Shown: positions 1-8,982 of the stretch, piece by piece
Layout of the letters: each line of letters starts with the position of its first letter
Position numbering within the stretch: position 1 is the stretch's first letter
Source: Paraburkholderia caledonica NBRC 102488
Lineage (GTDB): Bacteria > Pseudomonadota > Gammaproteobacteria > Burkholderiales > Burkholderiaceae
Length of the DNA: 64,000 nucleotides
NCBI RefSeq assembly: GCF_000685095.1
Contig: NZ_BAYE01000001.1
Coordinates: 248,001-312,000 of the forward strand
Direction of reading: 5' to 3'
Made by a program: the position numbers and the translations under genes
The notes under the pieces: generated by a model
Seen by the model: the letters and a program-made list of their open reading frames with translations, nothing else
What the model was told of the DNA's origin: nothing
The model's database searches: none

Positions 1-1025
1 GATTCCCCAACGATGCCAAGTGTCTCACCCTGACGCACCGAGACGCTCGCGTTTGCGACCGCCCGGAACCGCCCGGCCCGGAACCAGCCCGCAAATCCCG
101 GCAGCTTCGTTCTGAAATCGACGGAAACGTCGCGGGCCTGCAGCAGCACCGGCGAAATAGGCAGCACCGGCACGACCGTGCGCTGCGGCCGGCTTTCCAG
201 CAGCCGTTGTGTGTAAGGATGTTGCGGCGACTCGAACACCTGCTCGACCGGCCCGCTTTCGACAAGCACGCCCTTTTCCATCACCGCGATGCGCTGAGCG
301 AAATGGCGCACGAGGTTCAGGTCGTGCGTGATCAACAGCACCGCCATGCCGCGCTTTTGCGCTTCGTCGCGTTGCAGTTCAAGGAGCAGTTCGACGATTT
401 GCGCGCGAATCGTCACGTCGAGCGCGGTAGTCGGTTCGTCCGCGAGCAGCAGACGCGGACGGCACGCCAGCGCCATCGCGATCATCGCCCGCTGCCGCTG
501 TCCGCCCGAAAGTTGGTGCGGGTAGCTGTTCACGCGCTTGCCCGGCTCGGGAATGCCCGTGCGGCCCAGCAGCGCGACCGCACGCTTGCGTGCTTCCGCC
601 GGCGACACGCCGTCGTGCACGACGATCGTTTCCGCGATCTGGTCGCCGACCGTGTAGAGCGGATTGAGCGCGGTCATCGGCTCCTGAAAGATCATCGCGA
701 TGTCCGAGCCGCGCATGCCGCGCATCTCGCGCTCGCTTTTGGCAAGCAGATCCTCGCCGTCGAACCGGATCGAGCCGCTTACCTGCGCGTCGCTCAGCAG
801 ACGCAAGATCGACAGCGCGGTCACGCTTTTTCCCGAGCCCGATTCGCCGACGAGCGCGACGCGCTCGCCGCGCTGGATCGCCAGCGTGACGTCGTTCACA
901 GCCACCGTATCGCCGAAACTCACATGCAGATGATCGAGTTCCAGCAGCGGCGCGGCATTCGCCACTTCGGCGCGGTCGTGCCCCTGCCCCTTGGGCTGTC
1001 CTGGCGCTTGCCGTTGAGCGGTCAC
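1..1025 (-). CDS. yejF: YejF-type peptide ABC transporter ATP-binding protein (partial, C-terminus beyond left edge)
   Basis: This is the cytoplasmic ATPase of a YejABEF-type importer for oligopeptides (microcin C uptake in enterics). Translating the minus strand from a GTG at 1025, which overlaps the yejE stop as GTGA, gives an open frame to the window edge. Seen: Walker A GESGSGKS near residues 60-67, the signature LSGGQRQR near 170, Walker B and D-loop DEPTTALD near 195, and the H-loop THD. A second ABC module starts near residue 320, and the sequence runs off at its Walker A (VGES). Two fused ABC modules in one chain are characteristic of YejF, which is normally about 530-550 residues, so roughly 60% is present. 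The overlapping start suggests translational coupling to yejE. The GTG start is inferred from that overlap. Confidence 0.9.
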   Translation of the reverse strand, partial: MTAQRQAPGQPKGQGHDRAEVANAAPLLELDHLHVSFGDTVAVNDVTLAIQRGERVALVGESGSGKSVTALSILRLLSDAQVSGSIRFDGEDLLAKSEREMRGMRGSDIAMIFQEPMTALNPLYTVGDQIAETIVVHDGVSPAEARKRAVALLGRTGIPEPGKRVNSYPHQLSGGQRQRAMIAMALACRPRLLLADEPTTALDVTIRAQIVELLLELQRDEAQKRGMAVLLITHDLNLVRHFAQRIAVMEKGVLVESGPVEQVFESPQHPYTQRLLESRPQRTVVPVLPISPVLLQARDVSVDFRTKLPGFAGWFRAGRFRAVANASVSVRQGETLGIVGE

Positions 1026-2128
1026 TGATTGCCTCCAGCGCGCATTGCATCGGAGATGCGGGTATCGAGCGCATTACGCAGCGCGTCGCCCATGAAGGTA
1101 AGCAATAACAGCATCGCGACCAGCACGCCGAAAGTGGACAACGAGATCCACCACGCGTCGAGATTCGCCTTGCCCTGCGCGAGCAGTTCGCCGAGGCTCG
1201 GTGTCGGCGAAGGCACGCCGAGGCCGAGAAAGTCGAGACTGGTTAGCGCGAGAATCGCGCCGCTCATGCGAAACGGAAGGAACGTGATCACGGGCGTGAG
1301 GCTGTTGGGCAAAAGGTGCCGCCACATGATCTGCCAGTTCGACAGGCCCATCGCCCTCGCCGCGCGCACATAATCCTGCTGCCGATTACGTAAGAATTCC
1401 GCCCGCACGTAATCGGACAAGCCGATCCAGCCGAACAGGGACAGCAGCACGATCAGCAGAATGAATCCCGGTTCGAAGATCGACGAAAAAATGATCAGCA
1501 GATAGAGTTCCGGCAACGCGCTCCAGATTTCGATCAGACGTTGCCCGACAATATCGGTACGTCCTCCGAAATATCCTTGCACGGCGCCGGCAGCAATGCC
1601 GAGTATCGTTCCGATGAAAGTGAGCACGAGACCGAACTCCACGGAAACGCGGAAGCCGTACAGCAGTCGAGCGAAAACATCGCGGCCGCGGTCGTCGGTG
1701 CCGAGCCAGTTTTCACGGGAAGGCGGCGCCGGGTTCGGCGCCTTCGAGAAATAGTTCAGCGTGTCGTAGTAATAATGGTTCGGCGGATACACGGCGAAGT
1801 TGCCCGGTGCGTCGAAACGCTGCTTGATGTAGGGATCGAGGTAGTCAGCAGGCGTTGGGAAATCGCCGCCGAACGTACTCTCCGCGTAGGTCCTGAAGAG
1901 CGGGAAATAAAGGTGGCCGTCGTAGCGCACCACGAGCGGCTTGTCATTCGACCAGAGCGGGCCCGCAAGGCTCGCGGCAAAGGCCACCACAAAGATGATG
2001 AGGCTCCAGTAACCCAGACGCTGCTGGCGGAACCGTCGCCATACACGGCGCGCGGGCGAAGGCGAGACGAATGCACGCGCGGGTTCGACGCGCGCCGCTG
2101 CATCGGCTGAAAGGCGGGCTCGATTCAT
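1022..2128 (-). CDS. yejE: YejE-type peptide ABC transporter permease
   Basis: Inner-membrane permease of the peptide importer, 368 residues from the chosen start. The start is the ATG at 2128, which overlaps the yejB stop (TGATG); a longer in-frame start at 2170 would run into yejB and is less likely. An N-terminal membrane helix (about residues 40-60) is followed by a long periplasmic loop. Then comes the ENWLGTDDRGRD segment typical of OppC/DppC-like permeases, several hydrophobic helices, and an EAA loop (DYVRAARAMGLSNWQIMWRH) that docks on the ATPase. It sits in yejA-yejB-yejE-yejF order. Confidence 0.92.
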   Translation of the reverse strand: MNRARLSADAAARVEPARAFVSPSPARRVWRRFRQQRLGYWSLIIFVVAFAASLAGPLWSNDKPLVVRYDGHLYFPLFRTYAESTFGGDFPTPADYLDPYIKQRFDAPGNFAVYPPNHYYYDTLNYFSKAPNPAPPSRENWLGTDDRGRDVFARLLYGFRVSVEFGLVLTFIGTILGIAAGAVQGYFGGRTDIVGQRLIEIWSALPELYLLIIFSSIFEPGFILLIVLLSLFGWIGLSDYVRAEFLRNRQQDYVRAARAMGLSNWQIMWRHLLPNSLTPVITFLPFRMSGAILALTSLDFLGLGVPSPTPSLGELLAQGKANLDAWWISLSTFGVLVAMLLLLTFMGDALRNALDTRISDAMRAGGNQ

Positions 2129-3165
2129 CAGCGCTCCAGTTGTTCGAATTGGATGCGGGGATCGACCCACACATAGCAGAGATCCGACACCAGCTTCGTC
2201 GCGAGACCGATCAACGTGAACAGGTACAGCGTGCCGAGCACGACCGGGTAATCGCGCCGCACGACCGATTCATACGACAGCAAGCCGAGACCGTCGAGCG
2301 AAAAAAGCGTTTCTATCAGCAGGCTGCCGGTGAAAAAAGCGCCGATGAACGCAGCCGGAAAGCCGACGATCAGCGGCAGCATGGCGTTGCGAAACACATG
2401 TTTCCACAGCACGCGTTTTTCGGAGAGACCCTTGGCCCGCGCGGTCAGCACGTACTGCTTGCGAATCTCGTCGAGAAACGCATTTTTCGTGAGCATCGTG
2501 ATTACCGCAAAACTGCCGACTACCGAAGCCGTGATCGGCAACGCGATATGCCATAAATAGTCGAGGATCTTGCCCACGACGCTCAGTTGCGCCCAGTTAT
2601 CCGACGTGAGATTGCGCAACGGAAAAAGCTGCAGGAATGTGCCGCCGCCGAACAGCACGAGCAGCAACACGCCGAGCACAAAGCCCGGAATCGCGTAACC
2701 GATCAGCACCACGAGGCTCGTCGCGATGTCGAAGCGCGAGCCGTTGCGCACCGCTTTCGCGATGCCGAGCGGCACTGAAATCAGATACGTGAGAAAGAAG
2801 GTCCATAAGCCGATGCTGATGGACACCGGCAGCTTCGATACGATCAGCGACCACACGCTCTGATGGCGGAAATAGCTCTGCCCAAGGTCGAACGTCGAGA
2901 AACGCTTGAGCATCAACACATAGCGCTCGAGCGGCGGTTTGTCGAAACCGTATAAGGCTTTCAGTTGCGCGACCTGCTGCGCGTCGACACCGTTATGCGC
3001 GCGCAAACCGAACGGCACAGCGCCCTCCGCGCCCTTGCGCAGTTCGTGCTGCATCTGTTCAACAGGGCCGCCGGGCACGAACTGGATCACGACGAACGTG
3101 AGCGTCAGCACGCCGACCAGCGTCGGGATCATCAGCAGCAGGCGTTTGAGGATGTAGCTCCACAT
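2128..3165 (-). CDS. yejB: YejB-type peptide ABC transporter permease
   Basis: Inner-membrane permease of the DppB/OppB type, 345 residues. It opens with the classic MWSYILKRLLLMIPTLVGV helix and has about six membrane segments. The C-terminal EAA loop (QYVLTARAKGLSEKRVLWKH) contacts the ATPase. It lies 75 bases downstream of yejA and overlaps yejE by one base (TGATG), so the permeases and ATPase are very probably one transcript. It would form a heterodimer with YejE. Confidence 0.93.
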   Translation of the reverse strand: MWSYILKRLLLMIPTLVGVLTLTFVVIQFVPGGPVEQMQHELRKGAEGAVPFGLRAHNGVDAQQVAQLKALYGFDKPPLERYVLMLKRFSTFDLGQSYFRHQSVWSLIVSKLPVSISIGLWTFFLTYLISVPLGIAKAVRNGSRFDIATSLVVLIGYAIPGFVLGVLLLVLFGGGTFLQLFPLRNLTSDNWAQLSVVGKILDYLWHIALPITASVVGSFAVITMLTKNAFLDEIRKQYVLTARAKGLSEKRVLWKHVFRNAMLPLIVGFPAAFIGAFFTGSLLIETLFSLDGLGLLSYESVVRRDYPVVLGTLYLFTLIGLATKLVSDLCYVWVDPRIQFEQLER

Positions 3166-3240
3166 GGCGGGTGTTTCCGTTGCGAGGGCGAGGTGTGAAT
3201 AGCGATAGCCGGAACCGAATGACCAGATTGACCGACTGCG

Positions 3241-5196
3241 TTACTGCGGTGGTACCTGCGTTGCTACTTGCGGTTGCGCGAACCACCACGTCGACGTAAT
3301 CCAGCCTTCGGCTCCATAGTACAGGGGCAGCGTGGACGGCCACGCAAGCCCGCGCTTGAACGCCACGCGATGCGTCGCGCTGTACCAGTGCGGCACGACG
3401 TAGTAGCCATGCATCAGAACGCGATCGAGCGCATGCGTCGCGTCGAGCAGTTGCTCGCGCGTCTGCGCCTGCACGAGGGCGCGCAGGATTGCGTCGACCG
3501 CGGGCGACTTCAGTCCGATCATGTTGTCAGAGCCGTTCGTGTCCGCCGCCTTGCTGCCGAAACGTTCGATCTGCTCGGAGCCAGGCACCTGTACGTCGGG
3601 CATGCGGATCGTCGTCGTGTCGAAGTCGAATGCATCCAGCCGCTTCTGGTACACGGCATAATCGGCGACGCGAAATGTTGCGGTAATGCCGAGCTTTTTC
3701 AGGTTTCGAATGAACGTCGCGACGATCGGCTCCATTTGCGCGGCCGATCCCGAGTCGTCGAGTATCTCGAACTCGAACGGCTCGCCCTTTGCGTTGCGCA
3801 GCGCACCATCGCGATACGTCCATCCCGCCTGCTGCAACAATGCGCGTGCTTGCAACAGATTCGCACGAAGAGAGCCAGGCGGGTCGGTGTCGGGCTGCTT
3901 CGGCGGCGGCCCGAAAACCGCCGGATCGAGCTTCGCGCGCCACGGTTCGAGCAACGCGAGTTCACCCGGCGACGGCAGGCCCTTGGCCTGCAGATCGGTG
4001 TTGGCAAAGAAACTGTCGATACGTGTGTACTGATTGAAGAACAACTGCCGGTTCAGCCATTGGAAGTCGAGTGCAAGATCGAGCGCCTTGCGCACGCGCA
4101 CGTCCTTGAACAACGGTCGCCGCGTGTTCAACATGAAGCCCTGCATGCCCGTGCCGTTGTGCTGCGCGAACACCTTCTTGATCAGCTCGCCGCTGTCGAA
4201 CTTCTTGCCGACGTCACGCCGCACCCAGTTTCGCGCGACATATTCGACGAGTGCATCGTATTCGCCGGCCTTGAACGCCTCCAGCCGCGCGACGTTATCG
4301 GAATACAGCTTGTAGACGATGCGATCGAAGTTATAAGTGCCCGCGCGCACCGGCAGTGCCGCGCCCCAATACTCCGGGTTGCGCCGGTATGTAATCGTGC
4401 GTCCGTTGTCGTAGCGCTCGATCAGATACGGGCCGCTCGTGACCGGCTTTTCGAACGCCAACTGATCGAACGGGATATGGCTGCCGTCCGGCCTCATTCC
4501 CCACTTGCGCGAGAACACCGGCATGCCGCCGGCGAGTAACGGCAACTCGCGATTGCGGTGCTGAAACTCGAACCGCACGGTGTGCGGATCGACGACCACC
4601 GCGCGGACGATCTGGCCGAAGATCGACATGAATTGCGGCGCGGCCTGCGGGCTTTTCAGTGTGTCGAGCGAATACTTGACGTCGTCCGCGGTGACCGGGT
4701 CGCCGTTCGCAAACCGTGCGCGCGGATTGATATGGAACGTGGTCGACAAGCCGTCCGGCGCGACCTTGATATCGTCGGCGAGCAGTCCATACGCGGAAGC
4801 CACTTCGTCGCTGCTGCCGGTCGTCAGACTCTCGAACAGCAGGTCGACACCGGGCGCGGTGTTCCCGCGCAAAGTGAACGGATTGAATTTGTCGAAGCTG
4901 GTGAGGCGGCTCGGATTGGCCAGCACGAGTGTGCCGCCCTTCGGCGCATTCGGATTGACGTAGTCGAAATGTTTGAAGTCGGCTGGATACTTCGGCTCGC
5001 CGTACTGCGCGATCGCATACACCGCGTGCGCCTGTGGCGCTGCGAACCAGCCGGCAGCGGCCAGCGCGCCGCACAGAATCGCGACACGGGCCCTGCGCGA
5101 TGAACGGGACACGAGCGCGGGACCGACACACGAGGGCCTGAAAATCGTGCATTCATATGCACGAGGCGATGAAACCCGTCGCGAGCCAGTTGTCAT
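3241..5196 (-). CDS. yejA: YejA-type periplasmic peptide-binding protein
   Basis: Family 5 extracellular solute-binding protein that delivers peptides to YejBE. The mature chain begins after an AQA-H-A type cleavage site near residue 58 (positively charged SRSSRRAR, then a hydrophobic core). It reads VYAIAQYGEPKYPADFKHFD, close to the start of YejA proteins. The YEPKY-like opening, GGTLVLANP and the NPFTLRG region fit the family; 651 residues is slightly long for YejA. The ATG at 5196 leaves an unusually long N-region before the signal peptide, and a GTG at 5112 would give a more normal signal sequence, so the start is uncertain. First gene of the importer operon. Confidence 0.9.
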   Translation of the reverse strand: MTTGSRRVSSPRAYECTIFRPSCVGPALVSRSSRRARVAILCGALAAAGWFAAPQAHAVYAIAQYGEPKYPADFKHFDYVNPNAPKGGTLVLANPSRLTSFDKFNPFTLRGNTAPGVDLLFESLTTGSSDEVASAYGLLADDIKVAPDGLSTTFHINPRARFANGDPVTADDVKYSLDTLKSPQAAPQFMSIFGQIVRAVVVDPHTVRFEFQHRNRELPLLAGGMPVFSRKWGMRPDGSHIPFDQLAFEKPVTSGPYLIERYDNGRTITYRRNPEYWGAALPVRAGTYNFDRIVYKLYSDNVARLEAFKAGEYDALVEYVARNWVRRDVGKKFDSGELIKKVFAQHNGTGMQGFMLNTRRPLFKDVRVRKALDLALDFQWLNRQLFFNQYTRIDSFFANTDLQAKGLPSPGELALLEPWRAKLDPAVFGPPPKQPDTDPPGSLRANLLQARALLQQAGWTYRDGALRNAKGEPFEFEILDDSGSAAQMEPIVATFIRNLKKLGITATFRVADYAVYQKRLDAFDFDTTTIRMPDVQVPGSEQIERFGSKAADTNGSDNMIGLKSPAVDAILRALVQAQTREQLLDATHALDRVLMHGYYVVPHWYSATHRVAFKRGLAWPSTLPLYYGAEGWITSTWWFAQPQVATQVPPQ

Positions 5197-5437
5197 AAGC
5201 GCCTTGGTGATCAGTGGGCAGTTGCGTTGTCACGGAATTCTACCCAATAAACCCGCGCTAACCGTCGCCGCGACTGTCACCTGGAGCGGCGGACGCGCGA
5301 TTCGCAAATATGCCGCGATTTACTTCGCGATGCTCTCTTCCCGCACAAGCAGGCGTTTTCTCACGGAGTCGTCTGACGCGCAGTGTTGTGCGCTTACGGC
5401 AACTCCGCAGATCCGGTCGAGCGATGCGCGAGAGCAT

Positions 5438-5464
5438 GAAAAAGCCGCCCATCGGGGCGGCTTC
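5438..5464 (-). terminator. Rho-independent terminator after the PXPV-type gene
   Basis: A 9-bp perfect stem (AAGCCGCCC / GGGCGGCTT, 5442-5450 with 5455-5463) encloses a 4-base loop. On the minus strand it is followed by a T tract. It lies about 27 bases downstream of the small exported-protein gene ending at 5491 and separates that gene from yejA. Confidence 0.85.
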
Positions 5465-5490
5465 TTTCGTTACTACTGTTCGTGCAGCGT

Positions 5491-5838
5491 TCAATGCCAG
5501 CCGCGACGATGATCGTAGTGATCGCGGCCGTAGTCGTAACGGCCGGGGGGATGATGACGATACCAGTCGTCGCGCGCCCAGTAACGACGGCCGTCCCAGT
5601 AGCGGTCCCCGTGCCAGCCGATCACGACAGCCGGAGCGCCGTAATACACGGGCGCGGGCTGATACACGACTGGCGGCGGCGGGGGCGGCGGCGGCGCATA
5701 CACAGGCGCCGGCGCGACATAAACCGGCGCGGGAATGCCGATGTTGACCCCGATGTTGACCCCGCCGGCCATGGCGGCACTCGACGCGCCCAACGCGATA
5801 ACCCCGATCACAAGTGGAACAAAACGAGCGGACTTCAT
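5491..5838 (-). CDS. Small exported Pro/Val/Tyr-rich protein (PXPV-repeat / YXWGXW type)
   Basis: 115 residues. A clear signal peptide (MKSARFVPLVIGVIALGASSAAMA, residues 1-24 in two parts: MKSARFVP then a hydrophobic core ending SSAAMA) is followed by VNIGVNIG and repeats of the form APVYVAPAPVYAP. An eight-proline run follows, then a C-terminal region rich in Trp, Tyr, Arg, His and Asp (GDRYWDGRRYW, DWYRHH, HYDHRRGWH). Proteins like this are common as small envelope proteins in Burkholderiaceae; the role is unknown. The gene has its own terminator and is monocistronic. The basic/aromatic tail could bind polyanions or the cell wall, but that is speculation. Confidence 0.85.
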   Translation of the reverse strand: MKSARFVPLVIGVIALGASSAAMAGGVNIGVNIGIPAPVYVAPAPVYAPPPPPPPPVVYQPAPVYYGAPAVVIGWHGDRYWDGRRYWARDDWYRHHPPGRYDYGRDHYDHRRGWH

Positions 5839-6105
5839 GGATTACCCTTGGAAGAATGTGTTGTTGGCGGAAATATAACGCAAGCTCGCCAGCGGCGTAT
5901 TTCAACTTTGTAATAACTGATGCATAACATCGCAGCCACGGCACGACGTTACGTGTAGTTACATTCGAGACGCTTCCGAGCCGACAAAGGTCGAAATGTC
6001 GGAAGCACAGCGCGCGCTCTGACCGTTGCGGCTTGCCGCCTCCTCTGCCGCACCAACGCGATAACCCGGCTGCGCGGCCAGAAATACATAGCAGAAAAAC
6101 TTGGT

Positions 6106-6133
6106 TTGAAGCGAGAGGCCGTCTTACTAGACT
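6106..6133 (+). promoter_or_regulatory. Candidate promoter of the gntR-flavoprotein operon
   Basis: TTGAAG at 6106-6111 and TAGACT at 6128-6133, spaced by 16 bases, form a plausible sigma-70-type promoter 30 bases upstream of the regulator ATG. It was chosen by eye. The TAGACT box matches the consensus at only four of six positions. Confidence 0.4.
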
Positions 6134-6142
6134 GCACATCGT

Positions 6143-6156
6143 CTTGTAATAACAAG
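6143..6156 (+). promoter_or_regulatory. Inverted-repeat operator candidate for the GntR/HutC-type regulator
   Basis: CTTGTAATAACAAG is a palindrome with arms CTTGT/ACAAG around AATA. It matches the general form of HutC-subfamily GntR operators (TTGT-N4-ACAA type). It lies just downstream of the candidate -10 box and 8 bases before the regulator ATG, where a bound repressor would block transcription of its own operon. Assignment to this regulator is inference from position and form. Confidence 0.55.
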
Positions 6157-6163
6157 TTGAGCA

Positions 6164-6985
6164 ATGTCGCAAACGACCCTCGTGCCGGTGCCTGCCGATT
6201 CTCCAGCCTTATCGGCCGCGCCTCGTCCGCTTTACGCGCAGATCAAGGATGTCCTGCGCGAACGCATTCTCGACGGCAGCTATGCGCCGCATTCGCAGAT
6301 GCCGTCGGAACACGAACTGTGCCGCCTGTTCGACGTGAGCCGCATTACCGTGCGCCAGGCACTCGGCGATCTGCACAAGGAAGGCTGGCTGTTCAAGGTG
6401 CATGGCAAGGGCACGTTCGTCTCGAAGCCCAAGGCGTATCAGAACGTCGCTTCGCTGCAGGGCTTTGCGGAAGCCATGTCGTCGATGGGCCATGAAATCG
6501 TCAACCAGTTGCGCAGTTGCAGAACCGTCGAAGCCGGGCGCCACATTGCCGCGCGCCTGAACATTGCGGAGGGCGCGCCTGTCACCGAGATCCATCGTGT
6601 CCGGCTACTCAATCGCGAGCCGGTATCGCTCGAACTGACCTGGGTTCCGCTGACGCTCGGCAAGCGCCTCGCGAACGCGGACCTTACGACACGCGACATA
6701 TTTTCGATCCTCGAAAACGACTGCGGTGTGCCGCTAGGTCATGCCGATGTGTCCATCGACGCAATACTTGCCCACGACGACATCGTCGATGCATTGCGCG
6801 TCGAAGAAGGCAGCCCGGTGTTGCGTATCGAGCGTCTCACGCATGACGCGTCGGGTCGGCCGGTCGATTTCGAATACCTGTACTTCCGCGGCGACGCCTT
6901 TCAGTACCGGCTGCGTATCGACCGCGCAAAAGACCTGAAAAAAGGCCCGAAAAAGAGCAGCAAAAACGCAATGGAGGCGCAATGA
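6164..6985 (+). CDS. GntR-family (HutC/UTRA) transcriptional regulator
   Basis: 273 residues. Residues about 24-95 form the GntR winged helix-turn-helix (PLYAQIKDVLRERILDG, MPSEHELCRLFDVSRITVRQ, then the wing KVHGKGTFV). Residues about 105-250 form a UTRA ligand-binding domain (RLLNREPVSLELTWVP, GSPVLRIERLTHDASG, YLYFRGDAFQYRLRI). The stop overlaps the next ATG (ATGA), so it is translated with the flavoprotein gene and probably controls this operon in response to a small ligand. A palindromic operator candidate lies at 6143-6156. The ligand is unknown. A lysine-rich C-terminal tail follows the UTRA domain. Confidence 0.9.
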   Translation: MSQTTLVPVPADSPALSAAPRPLYAQIKDVLRERILDGSYAPHSQMPSEHELCRLFDVSRITVRQALGDLHKEGWLFKVHGKGTFVSKPKAYQNVASLQGFAEAMSSMGHEIVNQLRSCRTVEAGRHIAARLNIAEGAPVTEIHRVRLLNREPVSLELTWVPLTLGKRLANADLTTRDIFSILENDCGVPLGHADVSIDAILAHDDIVDALRVEEGSPVLRIERLTHDASGRPVDFEYLYFRGDAFQYRLRIDRAKDLKKGPKKSSKNAMEAQ

Positions 6986-8721
6986 ACACACATGTACTCG
7001 ACTATGACGTCGTGGTGGTCGGCGGTGGAACGGCGGGCCCGATGGCCGCGATCAAGGCGAAGGAGCGCGATCCGTCGCTAAAGGTATTGCTGCTCGAGAA
7101 AGCCAACGTGAAGCGCAGCGGCGCGATCTCGATGGGCATGGACGGTCTGAACAACGCCGTGATTCCCGGCCATGCGACGCCCGAACAGTACACACGCGAG
7201 ATCACGATTGCAAACGACGGCATCGTGGATCAGGAAGCCGTGTACTCATACGCGCGCCATAGTTTCACGACGATTGAGGAACTGGACCGCTGGGGCGTCA
7301 AGTTCGAAAAGGACGGCAATGGCGACTATGCGGTTAAGAAGGTGCATCACATGGGTTCGTACGTGCTGCCGATGCCCGAGGGTCACGACATCAAGAAAGT
7401 GCTGTACAGGCAGCTTAAACGCGCACGCGTGGCGATCACCAACCGCATTGTCGCCACGCGGCTATTGACCGACTCGCAAGGGCGCGTTTGCGGCGTGCTG
7501 GGGTTCGATTGCCGCTCGGCCGACTTCTACGTGGTGCGTGCAAAAGCCGTGATCCTGTGTTGCGGTGCCGCGGGAAGGCTCGGGTTGCCCGCATCGGGCT
7601 ATCTGATGGGCACATACGAAAACCCGACCAATGCCGGCGACGGCTACGCCATGGCCTATCACGCGGGCGCCGCACTGGCGAACCTCGAATGCTTCCAGAT
7701 CAACCCGCTCATCAAAGACTATAACGGCCCCGCTTGCGCATATGTGACCGGCCCACTCGGTGGGTTCACCGCAAATGGCAAGGGCGAACGCTTCATCGAA
7801 TGCGATTACTGGAGCGGCCAGATGATGTGGGAGTTCTATCAGGAACTGCAAAGCGGCAACGGGCCTGTGTTTCTCAAACTCGACCATCTCGCGGAAGAAA
7901 CGATCCAGACGATCGAACAGATTCTGCACACGAACGAGCGTCCGAGCCGCGGCCGCTTTCACGAAGGACGAGGCACCGATTACCGCACGCAGATGATCGA
8001 GATGCACATTTCGGAAATCGGCTTTTGCAGCGGACACAGTGCTTCCGGCGTGTACGTCAATGCGCGCGCGGAGACCACCGTGCCGGGCCTCTATGCCGCT
8101 GGCGACATGGCCGCAGTGCCGCACAACTACATGCTCGGCGCGTTTACCTACGGATGGTTCGCGGGTCACAACGCGGCAGAATACGTATCGGGCCGCGAAC
8201 ACGGCGCCGTCGACCAAGAACAGATCGACGCCGAACGCACGCGCATTTATGCGCCGCTCAAGCGCGAGAACGGTATTGCGCCAGCGCAGGTCGAGTACAA
8301 GTTGCGCCGCATGGTCAACGATTACCTGCAACCGCCGAAGGTGACACGCAAGATGGAAATCGGCCTGCAACGCTTTGCAGAAATCACTGAGGATATCGAA
8401 TCGATATCGGCCACGCATCCGCACGAACTGATGCGTGCGGCAGAAGTTCGCGCCATACGCGATTGCGCGGAAATGGCCGCACGTGCGTCGCTTTTTCGAA
8501 CCGAGAGCCGCTGGGGTCTTTACCACCATCGCGTGGATTATCCACAGCGCGACGACGAGCAATGGTTCTGCCATACGCATCTGCGCAAGGACGCCAATGG
8601 CCGCATGACGAGCGAAAAGCGTGCGGTCGAGCCGTATATTGTCGCGCTCGACGAAAACGAACGCGATGCCTATCGCAGCCTGCGCATCGGCGAGCCCGCG
8701 CTCGACCCCGCAACCGCCTGA
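6982..8721 (+). CDS. AprA-like FAD-binding oxidoreductase (fumarate reductase/succinate dehydrogenase flavoprotein family)
   Basis: 579 residues. The FAD/NAD(P)-binding Rossmann motif VVVGGGTAGPMAAIKA lies at residues about 10-26, and GSGAISMG-like residues (KRSGAISMGMDGLNN) near 46 resemble the AprA flavin loop. A second FAD region (TTVPGLYAAGDMAAVPHN) lies near residue 370. The middle holds GYAMAYHAGAALANLECFQ. Overall layout, and the partner ferredoxin directly downstream, match the alpha/beta pair of dissimilatory APS reductase. However, no sat, dsr or qmo genes are nearby, so a sulfate-respiration role is not supported. It could oxidise or reduce an organic sulfur or carboxylic substrate; the real substrate is unknown. 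It overlaps the gntR stop by 4 bases. Confidence 0.82.
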   Translation: MNTHVLDYDVVVVGGGTAGPMAAIKAKERDPSLKVLLLEKANVKRSGAISMGMDGLNNAVIPGHATPEQYTREITIANDGIVDQEAVYSYARHSFTTIEELDRWGVKFEKDGNGDYAVKKVHHMGSYVLPMPEGHDIKKVLYRQLKRARVAITNRIVATRLLTDSQGRVCGVLGFDCRSADFYVVRAKAVILCCGAAGRLGLPASGYLMGTYENPTNAGDGYAMAYHAGAALANLECFQINPLIKDYNGPACAYVTGPLGGFTANGKGERFIECDYWSGQMMWEFYQELQSGNGPVFLKLDHLAEETIQTIEQILHTNERPSRGRFHEGRGTDYRTQMIEMHISEIGFCSGHSASGVYVNARAETTVPGLYAAGDMAAVPHNYMLGAFTYGWFAGHNAAEYVSGREHGAVDQEQIDAERTRIYAPLKRENGIAPAQVEYKLRRMVNDYLQPPKVTRKMEIGLQRFAEITEDIESISATHPHELMRAAEVRAIRDCAEMAARASLFRTESRWGLYHHRVDYPQRDDEQWFCHTHLRKDANGRMTSEKRAVEPYIVALDENERDAYRSLRIGEPALDPATA

Positions 8722-8733
8722 CGGAGTAATCCG

Positions 8734-8979
8734 ATGTCTTTTACGCCACACGATATTTTCCAGCGCAGTTCAGCCCCCGTCACGATCGATGAAAGCAAGT
8801 GCATTGCTGAAAAAGGCTGCACGGTATGCGTCGATGTTTGCCCGCTCGATCTGCTTGCAATCGACATGAAAAAAGGCAAGGCGTATATGCAGTTTGACGA
8901 GTGCTGGTACTGCATGCCTTGCGAACAGGATTGTCCGACGGGCGCTGTGAAAGTGTCCATTCCGTATCTTCTGCGTTGA
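8734..8979 (+). CDS. AprB-like 2[4Fe-4S] ferredoxin-type protein
   Basis: 81 residues with eight cysteines in two groups: C-x5-C-x2-C-x3-C-P (KCIAEKGCTVCVDVCP) and C-x2-C-x2-C-x3-C-P (CWYCMPCEQDCPTGAVKV). These should ligate two [4Fe-4S] clusters. The second group and the short tail resemble AprB, the electron-transfer subunit of APS reductase, but without AprB's long C-terminal arm. It starts 12 bases after the flavoprotein stop, with GGAG upstream of the ATG, so the two products are very probably one electron-transfer complex. Confidence 0.88.
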   Translation: MSFTPHDIFQRSSAPVTIDESKCIAEKGCTVCVDVCPLDLLAIDMKKGKAYMQFDECWYCMPCEQDCPTGAVKVSIPYLLR

Positions 8980-8982
8980 GCG

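Noticed and set aside
3268..4539. 423-codon plus-strand frame opposite yejA
   Set aside because: Arg/His/Val-rich shadow translation of a clear YejA gene, with no motif of its own.
7462..8751. 429-codon minus-strand frame opposite the AprA-like gene
   Set aside because: The plus strand has a clear FAD-binding protein with conserved motifs; the antisense frame is an artefact of codon bias.
6982..8979. The flavoprotein-ferredoxin pair as a true dissimilatory APS reductase (aprAB)
   Set aside because: Similarity in layout is real, but sat, dsr and qmo genes are absent from the window, the beta-like partner is much shorter than AprB, and the organism type does not usually respire sulfate.
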